NCBI GenBank assembly: GCA_944990035.1
Contig: CALYLX010000081.1
Location: 62,001 to 126,000, forward strand
DNA from: Clitopilus passeckerianus
Taxonomy: Eukaryota > Basidiomycota > Agaricomycetes > Agaricales > Entolomataceae
Length of the DNA stretch: 64,000 bases
Direction of reading: 5' to 3'
The translations under genes were made by a program, and so were the position numbers. This document shows positions 1 to 10,019 of the stretch, in pieces; the first letter of the stretch is position 1; every line of letters begins with the position of its first letter. The notes under the pieces were generated by a model. It was not told the origin of the DNA. It was given only the letters and a program-made list of their open reading frames with translations, and did no database searches.

Positions 1-372
1 CGTTGGGATTATGCCAAAAGGCGTGTACGGATTCCGTTGGGCGGCGTCGGTGACGATCGCCCCATTATTAGGTTCCGTTCCGGACGGCTGTGCTGATGAC
101 ACGCTCCTATTGGAGGATAGGCGAAGTGTGGGGAAGGACCCCGGAGCAGTTTGCTCTTCTTGGAAACATTGGTGCCGAATGCAAAGTATTGAGTTCGAGG
201 CGGGCAGTGAGGCTACAGCGTGTTGAGGAGCCTAGGCTAGTCAGCCAAGGCGTCGAAGGGAATCGTGTGCGGATAAACTCATCAGGCCGCTCAAACACAG
301 CAAATCACAGCGCAGAGGAACCCCAAAACGAGCCTAAAAGGGGTCGAGTCAGGCTGAAAGAGGGTGACGGGG
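1..372. other. left-edge intergenic sequence, no gene seen
   Basis: Short overlapping frames on both strands are present, but none shows recognisable protein composition, intron signals or a motif. It probably holds the distal promoter of the fungalysin gene, or the 3' flank of a gene outside the window. Confidence 0.4.
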
Positions 373-378
373 TATAAA
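373..378 (+). promoter_or_regulatory. TATA box candidate of the fungalysin gene
   Basis: TATAAA lies 120 bp before the fungalysin ATG, which leaves room for a transcription start near 400-410 and a 90-nt leader. The assignment rests on motif and spacing only. Confidence 0.4.
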
Positions 379-497
379 CCAAACATATACAAACACTTAC
401 TACTTAAAGCACAGTACTGCGTAACCAGCGCTCTCCCTCCTTATCCTCACAGGGACTGACCTTCATTGTTGCCAGTTTCCCTTTCATTCAAACCACT

Positions 498-3269
498 ATG
501 CGCTGCTTACTCGTTGCTTCATTACTTGCTGGCTTGGCTGGCAATGCGTACTCGCACCATGTCTCTAATACTGCGCCACCAAGTATTAAGCTACGCAAGT
601 CGTTAGGATTCGGACCACAACACCCGCAAGCCTCGTACGACACTGGCGTCGCCTTCCAGCCGGCGTCCTTTGCTCCCAAGTCTGACTTGGAGGTCGCTCA
701 AGACTTTGTCTCCACCCTTATGCTCAATAGCAACAATCAGGAGCTTGATAGCGCAGTGTCGTGGAAGCTTAGGAAGGACTCCTACACCGACGCCAACACT
801 GGGGTCACCCATGTCTACGTGAAGCAACTAGTCAACGGACTAGAGGTCGCTGATGGTGATATGAACGTCAACGTCAAGGATGGCAAGGTCATCTCGTACG
901 GCAACTCTGTCAGTAATGCTTATCATTCCTGTCGTCTCCTAGTAACTAACCTCCTCTTTAGTTCTACCAAGGGTCTGCTCCTCGACCATTTACGTCCTCG
1001 GACTTGAACGAGGTTGAGCTCCCTCACCCTGCTTACTGCCAGGACTTGCACAAGCAGCGTCAGGCCGCCTCTGAGTACTTCTCGTCTCAGGGTGGTCAAG
1101 TCGTTCTCGGCGAGCACAAGCAAGTTGATCTCGAGCACCTTATCAACTCCCACTGTGAACACCCTACCTCTGTCCCTCAGGAGAACACACCTGAGCCAGA
1201 CGATTTCCGCCATGCTCTTATGAAGTTCATGTTGGCGGCCACTCCCGATGCGTCGGTAGCTGATGCCATCCAGAACGACTATCCCTCTCTTCTGGACAAG
1301 CTTGAGGTCACGCCCACTCATCACTTTGCTGATGGTGAAGCTGGCCCGCACTTCTTGGTTGATAATGTCCCCGACACTGTGAACCCCGTCAAGGCCAGGA
1401 TGGCATATATCCAGGTCCCATCTAAGGATGGCAGGGGTACCGTCCTCGAGCTCGTCTGGAAGGTTAGTTATTCTTCACTATTCGCGCTCAGGCCCATCTG
1501 ACTTGTTTTCTCTAGTTCGAAGTCGAGATGCAAGACAACTGGTACGAGGCTGCCGTCTCAACAGCTGCTCCTCACAACATCATCTCTGTTGTCGACTGGG
1601 CATCTGATGCTTCTGTTCCTCATTTCGCACCCATCCCACCTACTGCGGAGTCCGCCACCTACAACGTCTTCAAGTGGGGTATCAACGACCCTAGCGAGGG
1701 CAACAGGTCCATTGAGAAGGAGAATTACGACCCCGCCGCCAGTCCCGTTGGATGGCACGCCCTTCCCGTCGCCAATGACCCCTACACTAAGGCCCACAGG
1801 GGCAACAAGTTCAGCACTGAGGGCTGGATTGAGAGGGGCATCGAGTTCGGCAAGAAGTGGCTGAAGAAGGGCAAGGACCACAAAGGCCGGGACAAGGTTG
1901 AGGTCTGGAGGAACACCACCACCACCTGGGGTAACAATGTAGGTCCATGCTGCTTTCGTTCCCAGAAATACACTGACATTAAGCGTTGCACAGGTCTTTG
2001 CCCAAGAGAACTGGGAGGGACAGAACGCCTTCATTGACAACTACCGACCCAATGCTGGACCCTCGTTAGCCTTCGACTATGCCTACGCTCCCAAGAAGGG
2101 CGAAGACACCGACAACCTTAACGAGGCCAAGAAGTACATCAACACCACCGTTGCTCAGCTCTTCTACACCACCAACTTGGTTCACGACCTTTACTACCGG
2201 TAAGTTTGATTGATCCTCTATAAGGCATGATTACTCATATGCATGTAGATACGGCTTCGATGAAGTTTCTGGTAACTTCCAGCAGCACAACTTCGGCCGT
2301 GGTGGTCAAGAGAATGACGCCGTCATCGCTAACGCTCAAGACGGTTCAGGATACAACAACGCCAACTTCATGACCCCACCTGACGGTCAGAATGGTCGCA
2401 TGCGCATGTACCTCTGGAACACCGCCACTCCTTACAGGGATGGCGATCTTGAGGCTGGCATCGTCATCCACGAGCTCTCACACGGCTTGTCCACTCGTCT
2501 TACTGGTGGCCCTGCTAACTCTGGATGCCTTGGATGGGGCGAGTCCGGCGGTATGGGTGAAGGATGGGGTGATTTCCTTGCTACCGTCATCAGGAGCGGA
2601 AAGAACATCGCTGATGAGCCCGATTACCCTATGGGTGCCTGGGCTGCTAACCGGGATACAGGTATCAGGAACTTCGTCTACTCCTTGGTAAGTATCATCA
2701 TCTGTAGTTTTATGATTTCTGTAGACTAATTGCATAACAGAACGAGACCACCAACCCCTCGACCTACAAGACTCTCGATAAGCCAGGTTACTGGGGTGTC
2801 CACGCCATCGGTGAAGTCTGGGCCGAGATCCTCTGGGTTGTCGCCAACGAACTCGTCAAGAAGCATGGTGCTGCCGATGACCTCTTCCCTCCCAAGGAAG
2901 GCGAGAGTCAGTCGTCATTCTACAAGTCTGGCCCCAGCGGCACCAAGGTCCCCGTCAACGGAAACACCCTTATCGTTCAGCTCGTCCTCAACGGCATGAA
3001 GCTCCAACCCTGCAGGCCTTCGTTCTTCGACGCTCGTGATGCCATCATCCAGGCCGATAACATCCTCACTGGTGGTGAAAACTACTGCGAGCTCTGGAAC
3101 GGCTTCTCCAAGCGTGGCCTTGGTCAGGATGCTAAGGTTGAGGGCAGGACACCCTGGGGTGGAGGAATCAGGTTCAACGTAGGCTTCCATCGTTTCTGTG
3201 TAGATTGGAATAGGGACTAATGCATGATTCGATTCACAGGGCTTCAAGGTTCCCTCCGTCTGCGCTTAA
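498..3269 (+). CDS. fungalysin, secreted zinc metallopeptidase (M36)
   Basis: Extracellular elastinolytic-type metalloprotease, made as a preproprotein and secreted. Seven exons join in frame: 498-908, 962-1462, 1516-1938, 1994-2199, 2249-2687, 2741-3178 and 3240-3269, giving about 815 residues. All six introns are 49-61 nt with GT-AG ends. The N-terminus [19 protein letters not shown] is a clear signal peptide with likely cleavage before HH. The zinc site HELSH falls at about residues 588-592, and the third ligand Glu in GMGEGWGDF lies 30 residues after the first His, as expected for M36. The region before about residue 430 is the FTP-like propeptide. At 815 residues it is longer than typical ascomycete members (about 630). 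The family breaks down extracellular protein for nutrition. The start is fixed by the signal peptide and nothing looks damaged. Assignment to M36 is firm; substrate range is not shown. Confidence 0.95.
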
Positions 3270-4047
3270 GCATTGCATATAGGAATCAATCTACACATTC
3301 TGATCTCCTCGCTTTCTTGATTGCATGACCTTACCCACATCCATACCTAGCTATCTATCCTTGCTCCCAGTTAGATCATATAATATCCTACATCTCACCG
3401 CTATCACCAGCATCATTATCTGTCTCGTATACCTCGTCGTGAACTGACACTTATCCGCCCTGCATTCTGTTGGTCCTCTCTTATGATTTCCGAGGGTTGT
3501 ATGATTAGTCGACGTCGCTATTTCATGACACCTTGTGTATCCCAGCTTTGGTATTTTTTGTTAACGCTATGGTATCCTACAATCCTTTCTAGTAATATTC
3601 TGTGAAAGATGTGAGTCGAACAGAATCCGGCACTCAGCGGACGGGTCATGAACGGTCGACCTCGACAACCTCTGGACAACACGTCGTGGCGCAAGCGTCG
3701 CGTTCCTTAGGTAAGCCGGCAAAATAGGCTGTTGTGCTCCTAGTCCAGCATCTGTTATCATGATCGTTGTCGACTTGAGCAGATGGTCACCTCTCCACTC
3801 TCCGCAACAAGCCCACCTCCTGAATCAGTGATATCCGAGCACCAGGATGCCTAGGTAGCTGATCGATTCTTTGGAAAATCAGCTCGGAACTATCATCTCT
3901 TGTTGCAGAAATAGGCGACGACCTCGACGGTACACAGCCTTCAGCATTTGAAAGTGTGATTCCTCTTATATACGAGGCATCGGCAACGTCATGCATATTA
4001 GAATCTGCCTCCAAATTTAACTACCGTCCTTCATCCGCTGCCTAAAA
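3270..4047. other. intergenic region between fungalysin and ankyrin gene
   Basis: Probable fungalysin 3' UTR followed by the ankyrin-gene promoter. Small frames here have no coding character. No repeats or RNA genes were seen. Confidence 0.4.
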
Positions 4048-4796
4048 ATGTCCAGAACATGTTCGTGGCCACGCATTTCTTTGTACTGGGACTGGTCACT
4101 TACCATACTACATTGGCAGACGAAGCTATCCAGGCTGACCTTCTCACCGCTGTCTCATCGGGAGATACCCCCAAAGTCGAATCTCTACTGAAAACCGAAG
4201 GTGCTACCATTGACGCCGATGTCATTCAAGCAACTGCCACCTCAGAGCAGCGCGACGCAATCTTCGAAACTTTCACCAAGTCTGGTTGGCATCCGGACAC
4301 ATATCTGGGACATATGGGAACACCGCTGATGGCGCTCATTGATAATGTGGATGCAACCAGATGGTTGCTTTCCCATGGTGCCGACCCCAATTACGGTCAG
4401 GTTGGAATGACCAAACCTCTGGATGCAGCTGTGCTTCGATCATCCCCAGATTGTGTCAAGCTGTTGATCGAGAAGGGAGCAGAAGTGAAGAACCGGAATG
4501 CGCTGAAGACTGCCTCGTATTATGGTCGTTTGGATATGATTGAGACGTTGTTAGAAGCGGGAGCAGATGTTAACGAGATACCTGATTACCCGGAGATGCT
4601 GGAGAGCGAGAGAGAGATGGGATTGGGGACAGCATTGCACGATGCTGCCAGGAATGGGCAGGTAGAGGCGGCCAAATTGCTCTTGGAGAAGGGCGCAAAC
4701 CAGAATACAAAGGATTCGCTGGGCAACACCCCTGTGGAAATTGCAGAGGAGAATGGACATATGGCTGTTGCGGAATACCTCAATTCGCTCATATGA
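4048..4796 (+). CDS. ankyrin-repeat protein
   Basis: Small ankyrin-repeat protein of about 230-245 residues. At least four repeats can be read, with the hallmark helices and turns: the GTPLMALIDNVDATRWLLSHGADPN unit, then VKLLIEKGAEV, MIETLLEAGADVN, and a final pair with AAKLLLEKGANQN and GNTPVEIAEENGHMAVAEYL. Such proteins are protein-binding scaffolds; partner unknown. Two starts are possible. An uninterrupted frame from ATG 4059 gives a hydrophobic N-terminus (MFVATHFFVLGL) that looks like a signal peptide. The alternative is ATG 4048 with a 59-nt intron at 4061-4119, giving MSRTYEAIQADLL and a plain cytosolic protein. I prefer the spliced form because ankyrin proteins of this type are rarely secreted and the intron has the local size, but its donor GTTCGT is not ideal. 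Confidence 0.8.
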
Positions 4797-4901
4797 AGTT
4801 TCCATTGATCCAAATATAAAAGATAAAAAATGTCGATTCATCCAGCTCGCCGAATTCAAAATTAAACCCAATGATGTATAACAGAATTCAATCTTATCTA
4901 A

Positions 4902-7391
4902 TTAGTCGTCGGATGAATTTGTTCTTGAACAAAGGTCGACTAATGCCCAGAACGCCTCCCATCGATTTCTCTCTTCCTCAGCGAAAATCTCGTTCACCTT
5001 ATCTGCGATGGTAAGCAACATCCGATTACACAAGTCTACGAGCTCCCGTAGGCGGCCACGTTCAAAGAGAGCAACCCTTCGTTGGCGGACATTGAAGGTT
5101 TCACTCAACCGCTGCCGTCTGCGCTCTTTTCCCCTCTCGTATGCCCGAGCTCGGTATTTGCCTGTGGTGAGAAAGCGTTGCTGTCTTCCTGCCTCTTGCT
5201 CGAAAAATATCTTGTTGAAGCCTGATAAAATCTGCATGACCTTCTTATCTTGATTGGTCTGTACCGTATCGAACTGGTGTCGACGGACTCTCTGATCCTG
5301 CTCGTATCCATACTGGCGTATAGTTTCCTCAAGCGCGTGCTTTGCTTCCTGTTCTTGCGTTGTAACTGCATATTTGGCTCTTTGGTCTGCTATGAACCTG
5401 GTATATTCCTCTTAGAGCTGCTCTTTTGAGGAGGAGGGACCAGATCTAGGGAGCGGGAGGCTGGATGGCATGTTGCCTACTTGAAACAACATCGCTAAGC
5501 CCTACAACGAGAGTGTGTACAGATCAGCATAGAGACCCAGAGACCATATTAACGGGCTTACAAATGGCACTTCCTTACGTTTCTTTCTTCCGGAGCTCGA
5601 GCATCGGGCCTTGTACAAGTTAAATCCTATAAACTGTGTGTCACTCCACGCCAGCTTGTCAACCCCTGACGATTTCTGGTTTCGGTCGAACCATTGGTCA
5701 TAACCTGCAAGGGGTTCGAAAGCCCGGAGCTCCCGCTCTAGTTCATCAGTGAGGAATGAAGGAGGAACCCGAACATGGCATACCTCTCGTTTCGTTCTGG
5801 AAAACTGTAAAGTATTCACCTTCATTTGAGGTGGTCTGTAAACGATTAGTCTATTAGATTGACGCTCGTTGAATCGCCGAATAGTATCGTCGAGGAAGCC
5901 GTGAAGACGCCGCAGACGCTGTTTCCACAATCCAAGAATTCGGTCCCATAATACTCTGGTCTGGTTTCGCTGTGCCTCCTCTTTTGAGGAAATTGCTGAT
6001 GCAATACGCCAGCTAGAAGTCCGGTACGTATCCCTAGCAGTCCGTTGTATTCGCTTGAAAGCGGCATTCCGCCCTTTTTCATATTCGTTTCGGAAGTTCT
6101 CCACGCTTTCGTAATCGTCTTCGAAATCAAGGATAAGAACCTCAAGGCGGTCTCGCATGATCTTCAGAGTGCGAGTCCAAATTCCGTGGCGCAATTGCTT
6201 CACTGTCTCGTGCTTCTCTCCAACCTCTTTCCACATCCTCGCTTCGTCCTCTTCGAGCTTCACGATGGAGGCCCTGCGCCATTCCTGGAAAGCTGAGAAA
6301 CGCTCCGATTGTGCGCGGCCTTTGGGAGTCTCTGATGTAGGGTAAGCACCTTGGTGTTACGCGTGCATCATATTTGAACGTACCTTGGGAATCCAACAGT
6401 ATAGCTTCCAAGTCTGTAGGGAGGGGAATTTCAGAAGACGGCTTCGGGAGGTCAGTAGTGACAACCTCTAGGTCCATTTCATCGTCAGGTGACATTGGGG
6501 ATGTGTCGATGTTGTTCAGGCTACAGATAGAGGCCGTTGAGCCAAGGGACAGTGAAATATAGAATCTAAATTACCTCTTCGTGTCAGTGTCATCATCACT
6601 GGATTCGTAGCCTGAGGTCTCGCTATCTGTCTCCTCTTTGGGGGAAACACCAACATCTTCGCATTCCACTGCTGGATAGTCAACAATGTATGTGCCAGGT
6701 TCGGCAGAAATAGATAAGATCGGGTTTGGTTGGGTCTCAGCGATAGCTTTGAGAGGGCGGCCCGCTAGCTTCAAGAGAATATGAGCCAGTAGGAACAGCA
6801 AAAAGAATACAATTCCACCAAGTCCTGGAGTATATCATCCCTTTGCTGTTCGTTGTGTCGAAAAGATGCTTCATATGTAGCAATGATTTCGTCGAATCGG
6901 GTTTCCAGGGTATTTTCTATCCGGGAGCAGAGTTCTTCCGCTGCTTGATATCCAGTCGCAGACATTGCGTTCAGGTGCACAAGTCGCTCCCGAAAGGCAT
7001 CCTCTATCCTCCGCTTCTCTTCTTCGATTCCCTTGGACCAGATCAATAGGTCGTCTGCGAACTCCTTCACCCTTCGGTTCTCATGCTTCTGGGCAATCGC
7101 GTCCTGCTCTTTCATGGCCTCTGCAAACAATCCACGTCGGCTAGCTTCATTGCCGTCGTGTTCTTTGTTGGCTTTGGCCACAAACTCTTGGAAGTCCTGA
7201 GATCGCAGCTCTTCGCGGCGACTGTAGTGAACGATGCGCTCAATAGTGACTCTCTGACGAGCACGAATCATCGACATGAACCCTTCATGCCGGTGTTGCT
7301 CGTCTGCAACATAGTCATCGGGGATGAAGGCGGTTTCCTGAGGGACCATAGACCTGGTCTTTGCTTTAGCTTTGCTAAAGAGCGTGGGCAT
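4902..7391 (-). CDS. coiled-coil-rich hypothetical protein
   Basis: Not recognised. Transcribed leftwards from ATG 7391 (MPTLFSKAKAKTRS). Four introns can be placed that keep the frame open: about 6774-6823, one ending just before 6526, one in 6338-6393, and about 5502-5559. The joined protein is charged and helical, with long stretches rich in E, R, K and Q that should form coiled coils. An acidic low-complexity patch (SSDDDTDT) sits near the middle. After residues read as KEVPF/GLAMLFQ the frame meets TAA at 5412-5414. Either the protein stops there, or a further 72-nt intron (GTAGGC...TAAGAG) removes the stop and adds EYTRFIADQRAK and the helical segment ending at 4902. The helical content downstream of the stop favours the spliced form. 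Composition resembles the large gene at 36-39.7 kb, but I could not show homology. Confidence 0.65.
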
Positions 7392-8048
7392 GGAGTCAGT
7401 TGTCACAGGAAGGTCTGAAGCGCTTCAAAGCAGAAATTTGTGATCACGTCCTGGCAGAATTGGCACTGCCTGAAGTTTGGCACGTGGGCGACAGCGAGTG
7501 GACCGAATTAAACATTGCTGTGTATACCATTGACATGTAATCGTCCCGTACAGGTACGGTCAGGTTCTGGGGTGGCAAAACAAATCCGGGCTGCCTCCCT
7601 GGATTCGAGTTTCTCCGTTTGTAGAGTAAAACCGATCACGGTTTACATGACAGCCATATGAGGGGCTTTGTCGTCCAAGTTGTTAAGTTGTTGTGCCTAG
7701 GCTGCCAGGCGGCATGTCTGGGCGATCACAAGAAACGTAATATAGATTCAGAAGCTATAGTACAGTAATATATAGCTCGTCACGGTCGATGGATGAGGAG
7801 GGGAACGACGGCATCACTTGCAATTGGCCCAACATTACTTAAAAAATTCTCAGGCTCAGCACTCAGTACTCAGCGCTCATCGCCTTGCTCAATTGGCACT
7901 GCACACTCGACGGGCGCTTATCACTCGTCAACGAACAAATGGCAGCCCAAATCGGCTGGAACGTGTGGACCAGGTTGACTTCTGCCCCTCACCCCCGAAA
8001 AGCAGGATAGCAAGAAGACACAAGTGCAAGAAACCGTGAAAGCAAAAA
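7392..8048. other. intergenic region, no gene seen
   Basis: Divergent promoter region between the coiled-coil gene (minus) and the membrane-protein gene (plus). Frames around 7793-8039 are short and without coding signature. Confidence 0.4.
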
Positions 8049-8881
8049 ATGTCGTCAAAAGCAGAGCTAGATCCAATGGGATGTAAGCGCTTGACCCAGT
8101 CTTGAGAAGTCAAGTCTTATCGAACAATAGATGAATTGCCCAAGTTGCCTAAGAGTGTTATGGATTCTTGGATGCCAAGGCTGCAGGCGGTCGCGATTGT
8201 GGTGAGCACTGAGCAGCAACTTTTGCACAAATAGGACAAAGCATCTGATACTATGCACAGACGGTGTTCCTTGCAGGAACTGAAGCCCAACTCATTGGAA
8301 ACCTTCCCGATCATGGCGCCTTCTCCGAGGCTGCAGACACGGCGTTGCGCTTTTTTGCTTATTCTGGCCTTCTGCTCAACCTAGGGGCAACCCTGTCGGC
8401 CATTCTGTTGCTCATTGCAGTGGCTTCTCTGCCCACCACCGCACGTCAGATATACATGTCTTGTAGTCACGGCTATCCCAGAAGAATCTTCGATGCTACC
8501 ACTGGACAGTCAAAGCGATCTCCTGACCTGAACAGCAGGTTACTCGACGGCCATGGCGAGACTTACGTCCTGCATGCCTTTGGTATTGCCAGGGGCTGGA
8601 CCATACTCCTCAAACACTGCATCCTGTCTTTCACGACAGGGTGTTTGTGTACGTTCCTGCATATTATAATTAGCTTGTGGCTGCAGGAGTCGAAGACTGT
8701 TGCTGCTGTCGTGCTGATTGCAGGATTATTCGGCTTCATGCCTCCCTTTGTGGTTTTTATGTTCCACATGCATAGTGCGGAATGTGGGCAGTGCGCTGAA
8801 GACAGGTGCGTATCCGTTTACCAGCCATAGTATTTTGTCTCACTCAGCCATCCTAGGAGATACGCTCACGAAAAGGTGTAG
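8049..8881 (+). CDS. small multi-pass membrane protein, unknown function
   Basis: A 224-residue membrane protein of a type common and unnamed in Agaricomycetes. Four exons join cleanly: 8049-8082, 8131-8201, 8261-8805 and 8857-8881 (introns 48, 59 and 51 nt). The protein begins MSSKAELDPMGYELPKLPKS. A TVFLAGTEAQLIG segment follows and then three clear hydrophobic spans: FFAYSGLLLNLGATLSAILL (about residues 68-95), a second around CILSFTTGCLCTFLHIIISL, and a third around VVLIAGLFGFMPPFVVFMF. It ends in a short Cys/charged tail (CGQCAEDRRYAHEKV). Location is inferred as membrane; no catalytic motif is visible. The start was chosen because all splice phases then agree. Confidence 0.8.
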
Positions 8882-9953
8882 ACGATAGCAAGAGACGGTG
8901 CTCATTTGAAGAGCATGCTTCTTGGACGAACGTCTGTCTTAGAGACACATATACGACGTAATGAATCCGGGTGAAATGCTACTCCCCTCCCAGCAATGAT
9001 GATGGGAAATGCTGGTAAACCATGACTTCAACCCCAGTCATCAGCTGTCGCCTTGGACGTCGCCCACGACGATATCTAGACTCCAGACCTCTTCAAGTCA
9101 TTGTTCGTTGTTGGAAGCTATGAAATTGACTGGCGAGTTTGCCAGGGGAGTATACCCACTGAGCTTTCACACAGATAACGATGAGCCTGCGACCGCCCAG
9201 CTATACAACGGACGTTGTAGAAGGTGATGATCCTTTGGTCTACAGTACCCCACGTCTAGGGCATCCAAGACTTTCTCCGATTAGAGATGCACCTCTACAA
9301 GGTACTTTCCAGTCCCTGACTGGGCGCCTTCGGGGTACACATATCGAAAGAGGATCGAGATCGCCACGATTCTAAGTTATCCCTACATGCTTGAGCTCCT
9401 AGCTGGCTGAGTTTGACCTTGCAGGAGGTTCCTATTTTTCGTGACCATCGACTGACTTACCGGGTAATTAGGCTAAGGAAATGGACGAGCCACAGTTAAA
9501 GGGCCAAAGGAAGCTTTTGTCGACCCCAAGAAAGGAGAGCAAGAAGAACCTTGGCAGCTGGCCACAGATCAGCATTATTTCCTGTGATACTCGTCATCCC
9601 ACACCTCTCTCGGGAACTACGCGGCCTATTCAGCAAAAACAGTGTATCGGGACCCAACCTCACAAGATGTGAGTTACTTCCTGCGCCCTGCATCCTCGTG
9701 AACTCATAGTTTTAGTGCGTATTATCATCCAATCTGCGACACTACAGCGACTGGTGGGACTGTACGTTTAAAACAGGCAATCGTGGTACCCAGAGTTGGC
9801 TTCAACATTCCTTATCGTCGAGCACACTGCTATTCCTTGCATTTGTACTCGACTCTCCATATTGAATAGGCATTGTGTGATCCTGAGAATGCGCAGATCA
9901 GAAGAGCTTGTGACCGATGATGCATGATGGCTGCAACGTCTGAGCTTTCACCA
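8882..9953. other. intergenic stretch upstream of GRDP gene A
   Basis: No confident gene. It contains a 64-codon frame at 9181-9375, described separately, and scattered short frames with in-frame stops. The sequence may hold remnants of an older gene copy. Confidence 0.35.
9181..9375 (+). pseudogene. short PPxY-containing ORF, possible gene remnant
   Basis: A 64-codon frame beginning MSLRPPSYTTDVVEGDDPL and ending SPRF. The composition (Pro, Ser, Arg, acidic) is like a real disordered N-terminus, and the RPPSYT start resembles the PPxY-bearing N-termini of GRDP copies A and B just downstream. No splice junction that continues the frame was found, and a stop precedes the nearest donor. It could be a remnant of another copy, a tiny gene, or chance. 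Confidence 0.25.
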
Positions 9954-9959
9954 TATATA
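9954..9959 (+). promoter_or_regulatory. TATA box of GRDP gene A
   Basis: TATATA lies 66 bp before the ATG of copy A. The equivalent TATATAA of copy B sits the same 66 bp from its ATG, and the flanking 100 bp are recognisably similar, so the core promoter was duplicated with the gene. Confidence 0.6.
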
Positions 9960-10019
9960 CCGTCTAGCTCGGCATAATGGTGTGCAGCACGCCACCAATA
10001 GCGCGCTCATCTTAACGCT

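Noticed and set aside
9481..9672. 63-codon frame after the PPxY remnant
   Set aside because: No motif and no splice connection to 9181-9375.
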